Assembly (NCBI RefSeq): GCF_000317025.1
Contig: NC_019689.1
Location: 3,922,024 to 3,986,023, forward strand
DNA from: Pleurocapsa sp. PCC 7327
GTDB taxonomy: Bacteria; Cyanobacteriota; Cyanobacteriia; Cyanobacteriales; Microcystaceae
Direction: 5' to 3'
Length of the DNA stretch: 64,000 nucleotides
The notes under the pieces were generated by a model that saw nothing but the letters and a program-made list of their open reading frames with translations, had not been told where the DNA came from and did no database searches. Made by a program: the position numbers and the translations under genes. Positions 25,742 to 35,222 of this stretch are shown here, piece after piece (the first letter of the stretch is position 1; each line of letters begins with the position of its first letter).

Positions 25742-28207
25742 ATGGAGCAATGGGCTAATCTATTAGTGCAAGTAGCCAAACCCGTCGTCAAAACCTTAGT
25801 CTATGCTGGCACGAGTAGCTTGTTAGACAAGGTTCAAGCCGAAATCAAAAACGAGCAGCAAAATCAAGTAAGAAACCTACTGAATTTTCTAGGAATTGAA
25901 GATTTTATCGAGATTTTTAGGAAATTAAACGAATTTACTGATTCAGATGCCCAAGAGCAACGCTTAGAATCAGAAAATCTAGCGTTCCTGCAAATTGCCG
26001 AGCGATCGCGACAGACAATGCTCCAACTGCCGGAAATTTACAAAATCCTCGAACATTGGCCCCTGCGACTATTGCCCGCCCAACTACTTGACGCTTCTCA
26101 TCCCAATGGTCTCCTTCCCCTGAGAATTTTCCTTTCCCCGCCACAGTTTCCCTCAGATAGATTAGAAGCGCGAGAAATCGAACAAAAATTAGCGCAACAA
26201 CTGCGAGAATTTCTCAATCAATACTATCCCTTGCACAGTCAAGATCGACCCACAGAATTTTTAGACGGTGTTTGGAAGAGTCAAGGGGTTCGGGGAGAGT
26301 GTAGCGTTAAAGTGCTGTTTTGGATGCTTAGAGCGGCTCCTAGCTTAATTTTAGAATCAGAAGTAGAGGGAGATTTTCTTAACGTTCGCCTAGCTTATTG
26401 GAGTTCGCAACAGGAAAACTATTACTACAAAACACTCCTAAAACTCCCTTACAAATCCTTGTTAGAAGAGTCTGCCAAAAATCGCGCCAGAACGTGGAAA
26501 AATACGAGAAACCGACTGCTAGCGTTAGGAAAAAATGCCGAACAAGTCAAGCGTCTTGGCGGCGATAATGCAATTAACCTAGCCATTCTCGAAGAAGCGG
26601 AAGCTTTGCAAAGTGCGGGAATCGCGCTTGGGGAATTAAGATTCCTTTACCAATTGAATCGAAAAGATTGGGAAGATCTGTGTCAATTGCTAGGGATTTG
26701 TTACTGTTCGATCGCTGGATGGGTAGTCGATCTTCACTATCTTGTCAAAGATGATATTCCCCCCCGTTTCCCTGAGTGGCTGCCTCAATTAATCCAAGAG
26801 GCTTCTGGGCTACCTAGCTTTCAATCTGCCATCCAAGCAACAATCTCAATTTATCCCCAGATTTTAGAAGAGATCGGCAAAAATTGTCCCGAAACCATCC
26901 CAGAACTGACGTTACAGCTTGCTCGCAGTTCGATCCACCTTGGCGATCGCGATTTGGCAAAAGAGCAAATTAGTTACTCCCTCGCACGATGGCTACAGTT
27001 GCATCAATTGTCTCGACTCGAAGATCTCCAAGAGTCGGAAGCCATACCGCCAACGATGACGGGGAGAGACATTAACTATTTAAAAACTCTCAAATCCTGT
27101 CTGTCAGATATTGGCGACGAATGGGGGGGTGTTCGACTAGAAGAGCTTTTCAAGGCGATCGCACAGCAAGGCAATAACCATCAACTCAATCGACAAACCA
27201 GTTTTGTTCTGAGCCATACTTTTACGAAGTGGGAGGAGGATCCGCCATCAAAAGGCAGAGTATCTCCCATTAGCGCGGCGGACAAAGTCGCGTTCCTTGG
27301 CATTAGTGCTGATGGAAAATATCTAGTCAGTAGCGGTAATGACAAAACGGTTGAGTTGTGGCAGCACGAGCGAAAAAGTTGGCAACCTTATGTCAGTCAA
27401 ACGCTGACGGGACAAGAAGGAGAAGTGTTGGCGTTCGCCCTCAACTGGGACGGACAGATCCTCGTCAGTAGCGAGAAAACCCAGCAGAGAAGCTACATCA
27501 AAATCTGGAATCTGCTAACGGGAAAACTTCAGCGAACGCTATTGGGTCACAAACAGCCAATTCGCGCCCTTGCCATCAGTCCTTGGGAAAACGGCAGCGA
27601 TCGCTATTTTATTGCCAGTGGCAGCCATAAAATTAAACTTTGGGACTTACATACGGGAGAATCCTTTCAAACGCTTTTTGGACATCGAGCTTGGGTTTAC
27701 GCGATCGCCCTGAGTGCCGACGGTCAGTTTCTTCTCAGTGGCAGTGAAGACAGAAGTATCAGAATTTGGCGACTGCCGACCGGAGAGTTAATCCGCACGC
27801 TGACAGGTCATCAAGGCAGCGTAAGAGCGCTGGCAATCGCGCCAGATGGACGAAGGTTTGTCAGTGGCAGCGACGATGGAACCATTAAATTGTGGGATTT
27901 GCCAGCAGGAAAACTGCTGCATACTTTTACAGGTCACTCAGGTGCAGTCAACGCTGTTGCCCTCAGTCCTCACGGTCAGCATCTCATCAGTGGCAGCGAG
28001 GACAAGACGATTCAGATTTGGGATTTTCAGACTGGGAAACGGCTTCAGACGCTCGCGGGTCATCGGAGAGCGGTTCGGGCGATCGCTGTCAGTCCCGATG
28101 GACAGACCTTAGCCAGTTGCAGTGAGGACAAGACGATTCGGATTTGGCAAGCTAAGTTAGACATTTTGTGCGATAACGAACTTCGCTCCGCGATCGCAGC
28201 TTCCTAA
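25742..28207 (+). CDS. Large protein with a C-terminal seven-bladed WD40 propeller
   Basis: This is an 821-residue protein. Residues 1-500 are mostly helical with no recognised domain (start MEQWANLLVQVAKPVVKTLV). Residues from about 513 to 810 contain seven WD40 repeats, enough for one closed propeller; the last four are regular, e.g. TGHQGSVRALAIAPDGR and SGSEDKTIQIWD. WD40 propellers are protein-interaction platforms and are abundant in filamentous cyanobacteria. No kinase, protease or STAND NTPase motif was found in the N-terminal half, so the effector part, if any, is unknown. It is monocistronic. Confidence 0.8.
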   Translation: MEQWANLLVQVAKPVVKTLVYAGTSSLLDKVQAEIKNEQQNQVRNLLNFLGIEDFIEIFRKLNEFTDSDAQEQRLESENLAFLQIAERSRQTMLQLPEIYKILEHWPLRLLPAQLLDASHPNGLLPLRIFLSPPQFPSDRLEAREIEQKLAQQLREFLNQYYPLHSQDRPTEFLDGVWKSQGVRGECSVKVLFWMLRAAPSLILESEVEGDFLNVRLAYWSSQQENYYYKTLLKLPYKSLLEESAKNRARTWKNTRNRLLALGKNAEQVKRLGGDNAINLAILEEAEALQSAGIALGELRFLYQLNRKDWEDLCQLLGICYCSIAGWVVDLHYLVKDDIPPRFPEWLPQLIQEASGLPSFQSAIQATISIYPQILEEIGKNCPETIPELTLQLARSSIHLGDRDLAKEQISYSLARWLQLHQLSRLEDLQESEAIPPTMTGRDINYLKTLKSCLSDIGDEWGGVRLEELFKAIAQQGNNHQLNRQTSFVLSHTFTKWEEDPPSKGRVSPISAADKVAFLGISADGKYLVSSGNDKTVELWQHERKSWQPYVSQTLTGQEGEVLAFALNWDGQILVSSEKTQQRSYIKIWNLLTGKLQRTLLGHKQPIRALAISPWENGSDRYFIASGSHKIKLWDLHTGESFQTLFGHRAWVYAIALSADGQFLLSGSEDRSIRIWRLPTGELIRTLTGHQGSVRALAIAPDGRRFVSGSDDGTIKLWDLPAGKLLHTFTGHSGAVNAVALSPHGQHLISGSEDKTIQIWDFQTGKRLQTLAGHRRAVRAIAVSPDGQTLASCSEDKTIRIWQAKLDILCDNELRSAIAAS

Positions 28208-28230
28208 AATTAAATAGAACTTGCTATCGC

Positions 28231-28653
28231 TTATCTGCCCTGCGATTCGATAGTTTTTGTCAATCTTTCTATTGCGCTAGTCAGTCTTTCTTGAGACTGT
28301 AGGGCAGGATCTAGCGCTGGTTCTTCTTGTGCTGCTACTTCTTCTTGTCGTTTGAATCTGGTAATGGCGCGAATGGCTAAGAACAAGACAAAAGCAATAA
28401 TAATAAAGTCAACGACTGCGCCAAGGAACCTACCAATGGCGATTCCTGGAGGAATGGTTATCGTTCTCCAGTCCGCTCCAGCCATTGCCGCAAGTGGATT
28501 AATCAATGGCATGATGATATCTTCTACAAAAGAGGTGATTATCTTGCCAAAAGCGCCGCCAATAATGACTGCGATCGCCAACTCGACCACGTTGCCTTTG
28601 AGCGCGAACTCCTGAAAATCTCTCATGAATCCGCCGACCCTTCTTCTTACCAT
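28231..28653 (-). CDS. mscL: Large-conductance mechanosensitive channel
   Basis: MscL is a homopentameric plasma-membrane channel that opens on membrane tension and protects against hypo-osmotic shock. The 140-residue protein has the N-terminal amphipathic helix (FMRDFQEFALKGNVVELAIA), the pore helix with GGAFGKIITSFVEDIIMP, a second membrane helix (FIIIAFVLFLAIRA) and a charged C-terminal bundle. Length and motif order are standard. It converges with the WD40 gene. Confidence 0.95.
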   Translation of the reverse strand: MVRRRVGGFMRDFQEFALKGNVVELAIAVIIGGAFGKIITSFVEDIIMPLINPLAAMAGADWRTITIPPGIAIGRFLGAVVDFIIIAFVLFLAIRAITRFKRQEEVAAQEEPALDPALQSQERLTSAIERLTKTIESQGR

Positions 28654-28744
28654 AGTTTTATTCCTTAAATTCGTTAAGCTAAAGCTTAAACTATGAACCG
28701 ACGAAGAAATAGACGATTTTTTAATTTAAATTGATTCGCGAATT

Positions 28745-29257
28745 TTATTGACATCCCAGACTCTCTCGCGTCGAGATGCCCGTGACGGGATTAACGCCAT
28801 CGGCACGATCGCACAATAGCTTAACTTGGTAGCGATCGAGTACCGCCCCAGAAAAATCTGCCCCTGTAATCGTCGTGTCGTAGAAACGAGTCCGAGTAGC
28901 GATCGCATCGACAAAAATCGCATTGGTCAAATCGGCAAAATCTAAAGTCACCCGATCCATCAGAGAATTTGTCAGGTTCGCGCCCTTCAAATTAGCGCCC
29001 AAGAGGACTCCTTCAGTGAGAATCGTATTGGAGAGATCGGAATCCTCAAAATTAATGCCTCGCATATCGGCGGCAGCAAAAACCCCACCTGCCAGATCTT
29101 TGTGGGAAAAGTCTTGATTTGCCAGTTGAGCGTAGGTGTAGTTAACGGCTTTATCTTGCGCTAAGACGGGGCTAGCATCCAACAGTACCCACAATCCTGC
29201 TAGCAGCAACAGTCCTAGCAATTCTAGCAAACGCCAAATTAGGGTTCCGATCGTCAT
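28745..29257 (-). CDS. Exported pentapeptide-repeat protein (probably thylakoid lumen)
   Basis: This 170-residue protein from ATG 29257 starts 4 bases after the stop of the LCP gene, so it is co-transcribed with it; a longer frame from 29296 would overlap that gene. Residues 1-40 form a signal peptide ([20 protein letters not shown], then PVLA). The mature part carries pentapeptide repeats of the A(D/N)Lxx type ([31 protein letters not shown]), which build a right-handed quadrilateral helix. It resembles lumenal pentapeptide proteins of cyanobacteria and chloroplasts. Two C-terminal cysteines may form a disulfide. Confidence 0.85.
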   Translation of the reverse strand: MTIGTLIWRLLELLGLLLLAGLWVLLDASPVLAQDKAVNYTYAQLANQDFSHKDLAGGVFAAADMRGINFEDSDLSNTILTEGVLLGANLKGANLTNSLMDRVTLDFADLTNAIFVDAIATRTRFYDTTITGADFSGAVLDRYQVKLLCDRADGVNPVTGISTRESLGCQ

Positions 29258-29261
29258 CGAT

Positions 29262-30683
29262 CTAATTAGTTTCCGATTTCTTGAGGAAGCTGTCACCTAC
29301 AAGCAACTGTTTGGCATCCGCTCCAAGGCGAATGGTTAAGTCAGAGTCGAGATCGCCTGTAGACGATGCTTCTACTTTACCGATCCCCAAGTTACTTTTC
29401 AAGATGCTCGCAGCTTCTAAATTTCCCGTTTGGGCGATAATTTCAGTTTTTCCCAACAGTTCTGGCGATCCCTCCGTCAAATAAACCTTTTGAAACTGTT
29501 TCTGAGCCAGATAGTCTAGAAAGCGATTGGCTAAACCAGGATCGTTCGTGGCATTTTGAATGGCAATTTTGACTTTATAGGGGTCGATCGCTGCTAGTGG
29601 AGATTGGGCGGCGCGATCGAAGTATTCATCTACAATGCGATCGCGTTCCTTGTCGGCAATAATCCAGTAACTCTCGGCATCGGATTTCTTTTGCTGGCTG
29701 AAACTTCCCGGCAGCATAACCATTCTGAGATTTTCTTCGTTTAAATCCCTCCCAAAACTGACTAAAGCAAGCATTTCTTCTAGAGAGAGATTGGTGTCGA
29801 TCTGCTGTTGCAGGATGCGCATCGCCTGGGGAAGGCCAGGGAGTACGGAAGGATTGTAAAGGCGTTTTTTCAATGCCTTTAAAAAAATTTGCTGTCGCTG
29901 CACTCGTCCGAGATCGCCGCCGTCGCGATCGCTTCGAAACCTGACAAATTCTTCTGCCTGCTTGCCATTGAGCGTTTGCCAGCCTGTTTGCAAATCGACC
30001 TCCAGATTTTGCGCTGTATCTCGGTAGGACATCGAATAAGGCACGTACACCTCAACCCCGCCAACCCAATCGACCAATTCCCGCAACGCATCGGTCGTAA
30101 TTCGCACGTAGCGATCGATCGCTACGTCGTTGAGCGATCGACTGACGACTCTGGCGGCTAAAGCAGAACCGCCATGCAGATTCGCCTGGTTGATTTTGGT
30201 AAAGCTAGCGTCGGGAACTTTCACGCGGCTATCCTTGGGAATCGATAGTAACCGTAGCGAGCGATCGCGGGGATCGACGCGCAGTAGCAGCATGGTATCG
30301 CTATAACCTGAAAAAGATTCTGGCGTGCCCTTGGGGGCATTGGGAACGCGATCGATCCCCATGACTAGAATATTGATGGGGCGTGACAAACTATGTTCCA
30401 GGAGCGCTCGCCAACTTTCATCGGGAGACGGATTGGTTGCTTTAGCTAGGGGAAATTTGGCGTTTTGGACGATGCGAACGAGATTGAGAGAGGAAGGACT
30501 CACTAAAGCGATCGAAGCCCCCACGATAGCAGAAACAGCTGCTATGAAGCTAACCATTCCTCCCCAGAGGATTCCTAGATAAAAGGGAGACAATCGCTTC
30601 GGTTTTTGAGGTGGAGTGGGATTTTTTTGTTTTTGCGATCGCGCACCAGAATTTCTAGGAAATCTTTCTACACTATTTCCCAT
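29262..30683 (-). CDS. LytR-CpsA-Psr (LCP) family cell-wall polymer ligase
   Basis: LCP enzymes transfer undecaprenyl-linked glycopolymers to peptidoglycan or act in polysaccharide anchoring. The 473-residue protein has a basic, proline-rich cytoplasmic N-terminus (1-32) and a membrane helix (about 36-62). The LCP catalytic domain (110-290) has [33 protein letters not shown] and the arginine motif [19 protein letters not shown] LytR_C domain lies at about 375-465. It is the first gene of a unit with the pentapeptide-repeat protein. Confidence 0.9.
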   Translation of the reverse strand: MGNSVERFPRNSGARSQKQKNPTPPQKPKRLSPFYLGILWGGMVSFIAAVSAIVGASIALVSPSSLNLVRIVQNAKFPLAKATNPSPDESWRALLEHSLSRPINILVMGIDRVPNAPKGTPESFSGYSDTMLLLRVDPRDRSLRLLSIPKDSRVKVPDASFTKINQANLHGGSALAARVVSRSLNDVAIDRYVRITTDALRELVDWVGGVEVYVPYSMSYRDTAQNLEVDLQTGWQTLNGKQAEEFVRFRSDRDGGDLGRVQRQQIFLKALKKRLYNPSVLPGLPQAMRILQQQIDTNLSLEEMLALVSFGRDLNEENLRMVMLPGSFSQQKKSDAESYWIIADKERDRIVDEYFDRAAQSPLAAIDPYKVKIAIQNATNDPGLANRFLDYLAQKQFQKVYLTEGSPELLGKTEIIAQTGNLEAASILKSNLGIGKVEASSTGDLDSDLTIRLGADAKQLLVGDSFLKKSETN

Positions 30684-30769
30684 GTTTACCTCACACCCCT
30701 TAGCCAGCCTGCTCGCAATGCTGGAATGATGACATTTAGATCGCTAGAAGCAAAAAATTCTGAAAAGTT

Positions 30770-30905
30770 CCGTTTGTTTGTCTTTTGTTATTGGTCATTC
30801 GTCATTTGTCATTTGTTAGTGGTTAGTAGTTTGTCTTCTTCCCCTGCTTCCTTGTCCCCCTATCTCCCTTGTCTCCCACCCTCCCCACACTTCTCTCTTA
30901 GAACG
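30770..30905. repeat. Low-complexity spacer with heptamer-type short repeats
   Basis: Between the LCP gene and DUF1824 (30684-31111) there is no credible gene. 30785-30835 is built from variants of TTGTCATT (GTCATTCGTCATTTGTCATT) and a TTAGTGGTTAGTAG stretch. A C/T-rich tract with CTCCC motifs follows to 30895. These are the short tandemly repeated sequences typical of filamentous cyanobacteria. The DUF1824 promoter must lie in 30905-31111. Confidence 0.6.
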
Positions 30906-31111
30906 TGAGACGATAGACAAAGCGAGCAAAAGTTTCTCCAGCGATCGGAAATCGTCACAGGTTACACTGTTATTTATGTAACTTATTTCGATTGCGATCG
31001 CATCCTGCACTGCAACCTCACCCAGAGCAAGTCTTATACCGAGACTCGCTTTATTTTTCCCAAAATATTCCTCAGATAGACTAATTTTAGCTATTTTTCT
31101 CAAAAAATTAT

Positions 31112-31543
31112 ATGAGTGCTCAACAACAATCGACCAATCTAACTGTTGAAGAAGCTCTTACAATTCTCAAAGAATATAGTTGCGTTCAGCTTAAAGCAGT
31201 CGAGTCACAGGCTGATAGAGAGCAACTTCGTCAAGCGTTACTGCTAGTGACTAGCTTATCGGAATACGAAAATTTAGGCATTTGTGCCGATAATGCTAAA
31301 GAAGGTTTTGCCGCCCTATCCAGTTATTTAAAAGCGTTGGGTTATGACACAAATTTTGAACTCACTTCCATTCCTGAAACTCAAGGTGCAATTTATCTCA
31401 AATTCAATACACAAAAAATGTCTTATTACCTCGACTCCTATACAGGAAGCTATCGAGGAGTTCTCGTTTCTTGTCAATCCGAAAATGATACCCTAGTCGG
31501 AACTTACGGTCATTTTCCTTTGGATTTATTTAGTAATTATTGA
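31112..31543 (+). CDS. DUF1824 family protein
   Basis: A 143-residue protein starting MSAQQQSTNLTVEEALTILK, with YENLGICADNAKEGFAALSSY, AIYLKFNTQKMSYYLD and GVLVSCQSEND. This pattern is the DUF1824 family, restricted to cyanobacteria and plastids, soluble and of unknown function. The stop lies 6 bases before the next ATG, so it forms an operon with the YjbQ-like gene. Confidence 0.8.
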   Translation: MSAQQQSTNLTVEEALTILKEYSCVQLKAVESQADREQLRQALLLVTSLSEYENLGICADNAKEGFAALSSYLKALGYDTNFELTSIPETQGAIYLKFNTQKMSYYLDSYTGSYRGVLVSCQSENDTLVGTYGHFPLDLFSNY

Positions 31544-31549
31544 GGAATT

Positions 31550-31966
31550 ATGGTTCATCAAGAGCAGATTTCTCTCTCTACCAAACCGAATGGAGATATG
31601 CACGATCTGACCGATAAAGTCGATCGCATCGTGAAAAATTCAGGGATTAGAACGGGGATTGCTCATATTTTTAATATCGGCAGTACGGCTGCCATTGGCA
31701 CAATTGAATTTGAACCAGGACTACAAAAAGATTTACCAGAAATCCTCAATAAACTCATCCCACCCAGTCGGGAATACGGACACGAACAAACTTGGCATGA
31801 TGGCAACGGACATTCTCACCTGCAAGCAACAATCTTAAGTCCTTCTCTAACAGTTCCCGTGCGAAATGGAAGACTAGAATTGGGAACTTGGCAGCAAATT
31901 TTTCATCTGGAATGCGATGTAAAACCTCGTCAGCGTCAAATTATTGTCACGATTTATGGAGAATAA
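31550..31966 (+). CDS. YjbQ/UPF0047 family protein
   Basis: A 138-residue single-domain protein with the family motifs GIAHIFNIGSTAAIGTIEFE, a histidine cluster WHDGNGHSHLQATILSPS and GTWQQIFHLECD. YjbQ proteins have weak thiamine-phosphate synthase activity in vitro; their physiological role is open. It immediately follows DUF1824. The 3' spacer 31967-32215 carries an imperfect inverted repeat (GGGAAAGGGAAAA and TTTTCCCCTTTTCCC, about 32010-32095) around a HIP-like region and no gene. Confidence 0.88.
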   Translation: MVHQEQISLSTKPNGDMHDLTDKVDRIVKNSGIRTGIAHIFNIGSTAAIGTIEFEPGLQKDLPEILNKLIPPSREYGHEQTWHDGNGHSHLQATILSPSLTVPVRNGRLELGTWQQIFHLECDVKPRQRQIIVTIYGE

Positions 31967-32215
31967 TAAAACGCGAGTTCGACAGATTGGTTCGAGAGGC
32001 ATTCAGAAATAGGGAAAGGGAAAAAGGCTTCGCCCCTGGGGGCAAGGTTAAAGGAGAAAGGGAAAACTTTTATATATTTTTCCCCTTTTCCCTAACGCGA
32101 AGCGTTCCCCCTTGCCTCGATCGCTTTAAAACACTATCATCAAACTCGCGTTAAAATATGCGCGTCTGGCGTCGCTCCTCGTACAATTCTCTAACCATCA
32201 ATTCAAAACAGTAAC

Positions 32216-32854
32216 ATGTCGCAAACAGTCTGGATCGCAAGGCACGGAAATCGCTTAGATTTTGTCACTCCTGAATGGTTTAAAACAGCCAAACGCCCTT
32301 ACGACCCACCTCTTTCTGAAGATGGAGTAGTCCAAGCCAGAGAACTCGGATGGCGACTGAAATGCGAGAATATTGCGCATATTTTTGCCTCGCCCTTTTT
32401 AAGAACGATACAAACAGCCAATCAAGTTGCAGAAATTCTGAATTTACCGATTAAAATAGAAGCCGGATTGAGTGAGTGGCTAAATCCCTATTGGATGACA
32501 GAATCACCAGAAATTCATCCACAAGAATTTTTAGCCGAACGCTACCACCGAATCGACTGGAGTTATACTTCGAGAGTAATTCCTCAATATCCAGAAAGCG
32601 AAGAAACTGTTTTAAAACGCGCGGCAGAAACAGCAAGAAAACTGGTAGCAGAATTTTCTGAAGATATTTTATTAGTCGCTCATGGAGCGTCAGTATTAGG
32701 AATGACAAGGGGATTGGTAAGCGGAAATCCAATCGTTAACGCCTCTCTTTGCTGTTTGGTGAAAATAGTACGCTGTCACGATGAATGGAAGATAGAATTG
32801 AACGGAGATACTTCCCATCTGAGTCAAACAGAAAGTCAAGTTCGATTTAACTGA
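32216..32854 (+). CDS. Histidine phosphatase family (phosphoglycerate-mutase-like) protein
   Basis: This 212-residue protein has the catalytic motif WIARHGNRLDF at residues 4-14, the conserved arginine in FASPFLRTIQTAN and the second histidine in ILLVAHGASVLGMTRGLV. The four-residue core of the active site is complete. The overall shape is closer to the UBASH3/tau55-like branch than to glycolytic mutase. The substrate is unknown. It stands alone after the YjbQ gene. Confidence 0.85.
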   Translation: MSQTVWIARHGNRLDFVTPEWFKTAKRPYDPPLSEDGVVQARELGWRLKCENIAHIFASPFLRTIQTANQVAEILNLPIKIEAGLSEWLNPYWMTESPEIHPQEFLAERYHRIDWSYTSRVIPQYPESEETVLKRAAETARKLVAEFSEDILLVAHGASVLGMTRGLVSGNPIVNASLCCLVKIVRCHDEWKIELNGDTSHLSQTESQVRFN

Positions 32855-32857
32855 GAT

Positions 32858-33186
32858 CTTGCATCATTCTCAACAACTGTTCTTGTAATTTCTAACGAAG
32901 ACCCGATAAGAATTTCAGCTCGATTAAAATCGAGCTGAGCTTTGAGGATCTCCTTAGCGCGATCGTCGCTGAAGTACAATCTCAAGTTCAATCGCTATCG
33001 AAAATTGGCAAAGACCCATTTCAAACAGAGGGGATCGAAGTATTTATTAAATCTTTTGAGCGTTTTTTATCAAATAGGACTTATTTATGGACTGTTACAA
33101 CAGTACACCTCGTTTTAGCTCTAGGAATTCTCTATATTTTGTGGTCTAACAAGTTTAAAACAAGCCAAAACAAAAGAAATAGTTAA
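32858..33186 (+). pseudogene. Hairpin repeat running into a membrane-protein 3' fragment
   Basis: TCAGCTCGATTAAAATCGAG is the core of a perfect hairpin at 32924-32939. From about 32938 a frame without any start codon reads SFEDLLSAIVAEVQSQVQSL, then FIKSFERFLSNRTYLW, a hydrophobic helix VHLVLALGILYILW and a basic tail, ending at TAA 33186. It looks like the 3' end of a small tail-anchored protein whose start was replaced by the repeat. I do not recognise the family. Confidence 0.4.
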
Positions 33187-33347
33187 TATTTATAACTTGG
33201 CAAAGCTTTTGCTCGAATGATTTTGTTAGAGCTTATTTATAAAGTAAAACTTAAGAGGTTAGATGACGCAACATAATTCGCGTCATCACAGTGTAAATAG
33301 CCGCTTAATTTATTTGAGGTAACTTCTCGTAATCTTTCCTTTTTGTA

Positions 33348-33521
33348 GGTAATGGTTCGTATTTGATTAAAGATGCGAGAATAGAGCAAACAATCGTTCT
33401 GATAGCAACTGATAACTGGTTAGAATTTACCTTACGCTACGCAGTTGATTACAAACAGAGCCAAGGCAAAATTCCCATCCTCGATAACTATTCAAACCAC
33501 TCACTAATTTTAGAGGCATGA
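33348..33521 (+). pseudogene. Fragment of an MscS-type mechanosensitive channel
   Basis: A frame of 57 codons reads VLIATDNWLEFTLRYAVDYK. This matches the conserved stretch (TDNWLEFTLRYVVDYK) in the C-terminal part of a subfamily of MscS-like channels. Both the membrane part and the normal C-terminal end are missing; the frame turns into unrelated sequence and stops at 33521. Nothing upstream within 150 bases restores the gene. Confidence 0.6.
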
Positions 33522-33751
33522 CGAACGATCGCGAAGTCTATACAAGTGCTTGTACTGTTCCCAAAATTTTTGCGCTTTTGTTTAAAGTACGGAAATAGGA
33601 ACCTAGCGTGCCAGAGAAACCGATCTCGACTAATCAGTACCAAATTATACAATCATGGTGTCAGGAAAAATAAGCTGAAGCTGAAGGCGAAGTTGATTCT
33701 GATGATGCCTCAGCCAGTTTATTCGGTCGATTACGACCTAATGCGATTTAA
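33518..33751 (+). pseudogene. Degenerate reading frame with two in-frame stops before hsp20
   Basis: ATG at 33518 starts a frame that reads through TAG (about 33596) and TAA (about 33671) and keeps protein-like composition (VPEKPISTNQYQIIQSW, then an acidic AEAEGEVDSDDASASLFGRL) to a final TAA at 33751. It may be the decayed tail of the channel gene just upstream, or chance. Evidence is weak. Confidence 0.25.
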
Positions 33752-33788
33752 ACAGTTAAAAAATAGTCAAATTTAGGAGGTTAATACG

Positions 33789-34229
33789 ATGGCACTTGTT
33801 CGTTGGGAACCATTCCGGGAAATTGACGCCATACAACGGCAAATGAATCGCCTGTTCGACGAACTGCTGCCTATCACCAGAGAAGCGCCAGATGGTATCG
33901 CCTTTGTTCCTCCAGCAGAAATGGAAGAAACAGCCGATGCGATTCATCTGAAACTGGAAATTCCTGGTATAGATGCCAAAGACTTGAATGTCGAAGTTTC
34001 CGCAGAGGCAGTTAGTATTAGCGGGGAACGCAAGTCGGAAACCAAAACTGAAGAAAAAGGAGTAACCCGCACCGAATTCCGCTATGGCAAGTTCCAACGA
34101 GTCATTCCTCTCTCGACTCGCATTCAAAATGACAAGGTACAGGCTGAATACAAAGACGGCATCCTCAAACTGACCTTGCCCAAAGCAGAAGAAGAAAAAA
34201 GCAAAGTTGTGAAAGTTAATTTGGGCTAA
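33789..34229 (+). CDS. Small heat shock protein, Hsp20 family
   Basis: Hsp20 is a cytoplasmic holdase that keeps unfolding proteins soluble. The 146-residue protein starts MALVRWEPFREIDAIQRQMN, has a complete alpha-crystallin domain (about 45-135, with LKLEIPGIDAKDLNVEVS and FRYGKFQRVIPL) and ends with GILKLTLPKAEE. AGGAGG precedes the ATG. It opens the stress cluster that runs to 40.2 kb. Confidence 0.95.
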   Translation: MALVRWEPFREIDAIQRQMNRLFDELLPITREAPDGIAFVPPAEMEETADAIHLKLEIPGIDAKDLNVEVSAEAVSISGERKSETKTEEKGVTRTEFRYGKFQRVIPLSTRIQNDKVQAEYKDGILKLTLPKAEEEKSKVVKVNLG

Positions 34230-34383
34230 TGCTTCTTTAACCAAGTGAATCGCCTTAACTCAGAAAAGGAGGTTTCGATAGTCATTGAATTATAAAGGGC
34301 AATTTTGGCAAAATTCAGCTTATTTACTGCAATAGCATTGCCAATTGCCCTTTTTTAAACAGCCAGTAGAGGGAGTAATGCTC

Positions 34384-35154
34384 ATGAGTTCAGCCTTTGA
34401 AAAACCCCCAGAAAAATGTGTTTCTGCTGCCTTTAAAGAAGAGAAAAAGCTAGAAGATGCTATTAAACGCTTGCTCGATCGCGGCGTTCCTAAAGACAAT
34501 ATTTCTATTGTCGGTCGCAACTTTCAATCGGAAGCTCGGATAACTGGTTTTCTCACCAAAAAAGATGTCATTTTAGATGGCATGACTACCGGAGCGATCT
34601 ACGGTTCGCTGTTTGGTTCTTTACTCAGCCTAGTTACAGGGGTCGGCGTTTTATTCGTTCCCTTTCTGGGCGCTGTCGTAGCGGCGGGACCTTTGGGAGC
34701 AGCTTTGTTGGGAGCAACCAGCGGTGCCTTGTATGGTGCTTTGGGAGCCGGATTGGGTTCTGTGCTGATGTCCTTGGGAATGCCTCAAGATAAGGCGGCA
34801 ATTTATCAAACGCGCCTGCAAGCGGGGGAGTTTTTGCTGGTGGTGGAAGTCCCAGCAGATAAATCAGGCGAAATCTTTTTGTTGTTGCAAGCGGCGGGAG
34901 GAGAAGAAGTCGCCATTACCGATATGCAAATTCCTCGTCAGCCCGAAGGGGAATTGACCAGTAAGGAGCAAATTTCGCCAGAAATGAGGGCAAGTCTCTC
35001 GGATGAAGCGCAATCAACCTTTGTGGAAACCTATAACCAAACTTTGGGCGAGTCAAAGGATAAAACCAATGCCCTCATTAAAGCTTGGGAAAGGATTAAA
35101 CATCTGTTCGATCGCGATGAGACGGGCACCTATTCCAACCGTAAAGGCAACTAA
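34384..35154 (+). CDS. General-stress-like membrane-inserting protein with ChaB-like C-terminus
   Basis: This 256-residue protein from ATG 34384 follows GAGGGAG at 8 nt; frames from 34345 or 34378 lack that site. Residues 5-55 resemble the heat-induced GsiB/YflT-type N-domain ([20 protein letters not shown]). Residues 65-130 are a Gly/Ala-rich hydrophobic hairpin ([20 protein letters not shown]). The C-terminal 60 residues ([20 protein letters not shown]) resemble a ChaB domain. Similar proteins appear beside stress genes in cyanobacteria. The function is unknown; membrane insertion or association is inferred. Confidence 0.7.
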   Translation: MSSAFEKPPEKCVSAAFKEEKKLEDAIKRLLDRGVPKDNISIVGRNFQSEARITGFLTKKDVILDGMTTGAIYGSLFGSLLSLVTGVGVLFVPFLGAVVAAGPLGAALLGATSGALYGALGAGLGSVLMSLGMPQDKAAIYQTRLQAGEFLLVVEVPADKSGEIFLLLQAAGGEEVAITDMQIPRQPEGELTSKEQISPEMRASLSDEAQSTFVETYNQTLGESKDKTNALIKAWERIKHLFDRDETGTYSNRKGN

Positions 35155-35222
35155 GACGGGAAACCTCCTCAGACCCATACTGACCTGAATTCTTTTGCAA
35201 TAGGATGCGATAGGAGGTGCCG

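Noticed and set aside
30816-31103. 95-residue minus-strand frame upstream of DUF1824
   Set aside because: Half of it is the short-repeat tract; no family resemblance.
33546-33776. 76-residue frame before hsp20
   Set aside because: Overlaps the degenerate frame in another phase and runs up to the hsp20 ribosome site; no protein-like features.
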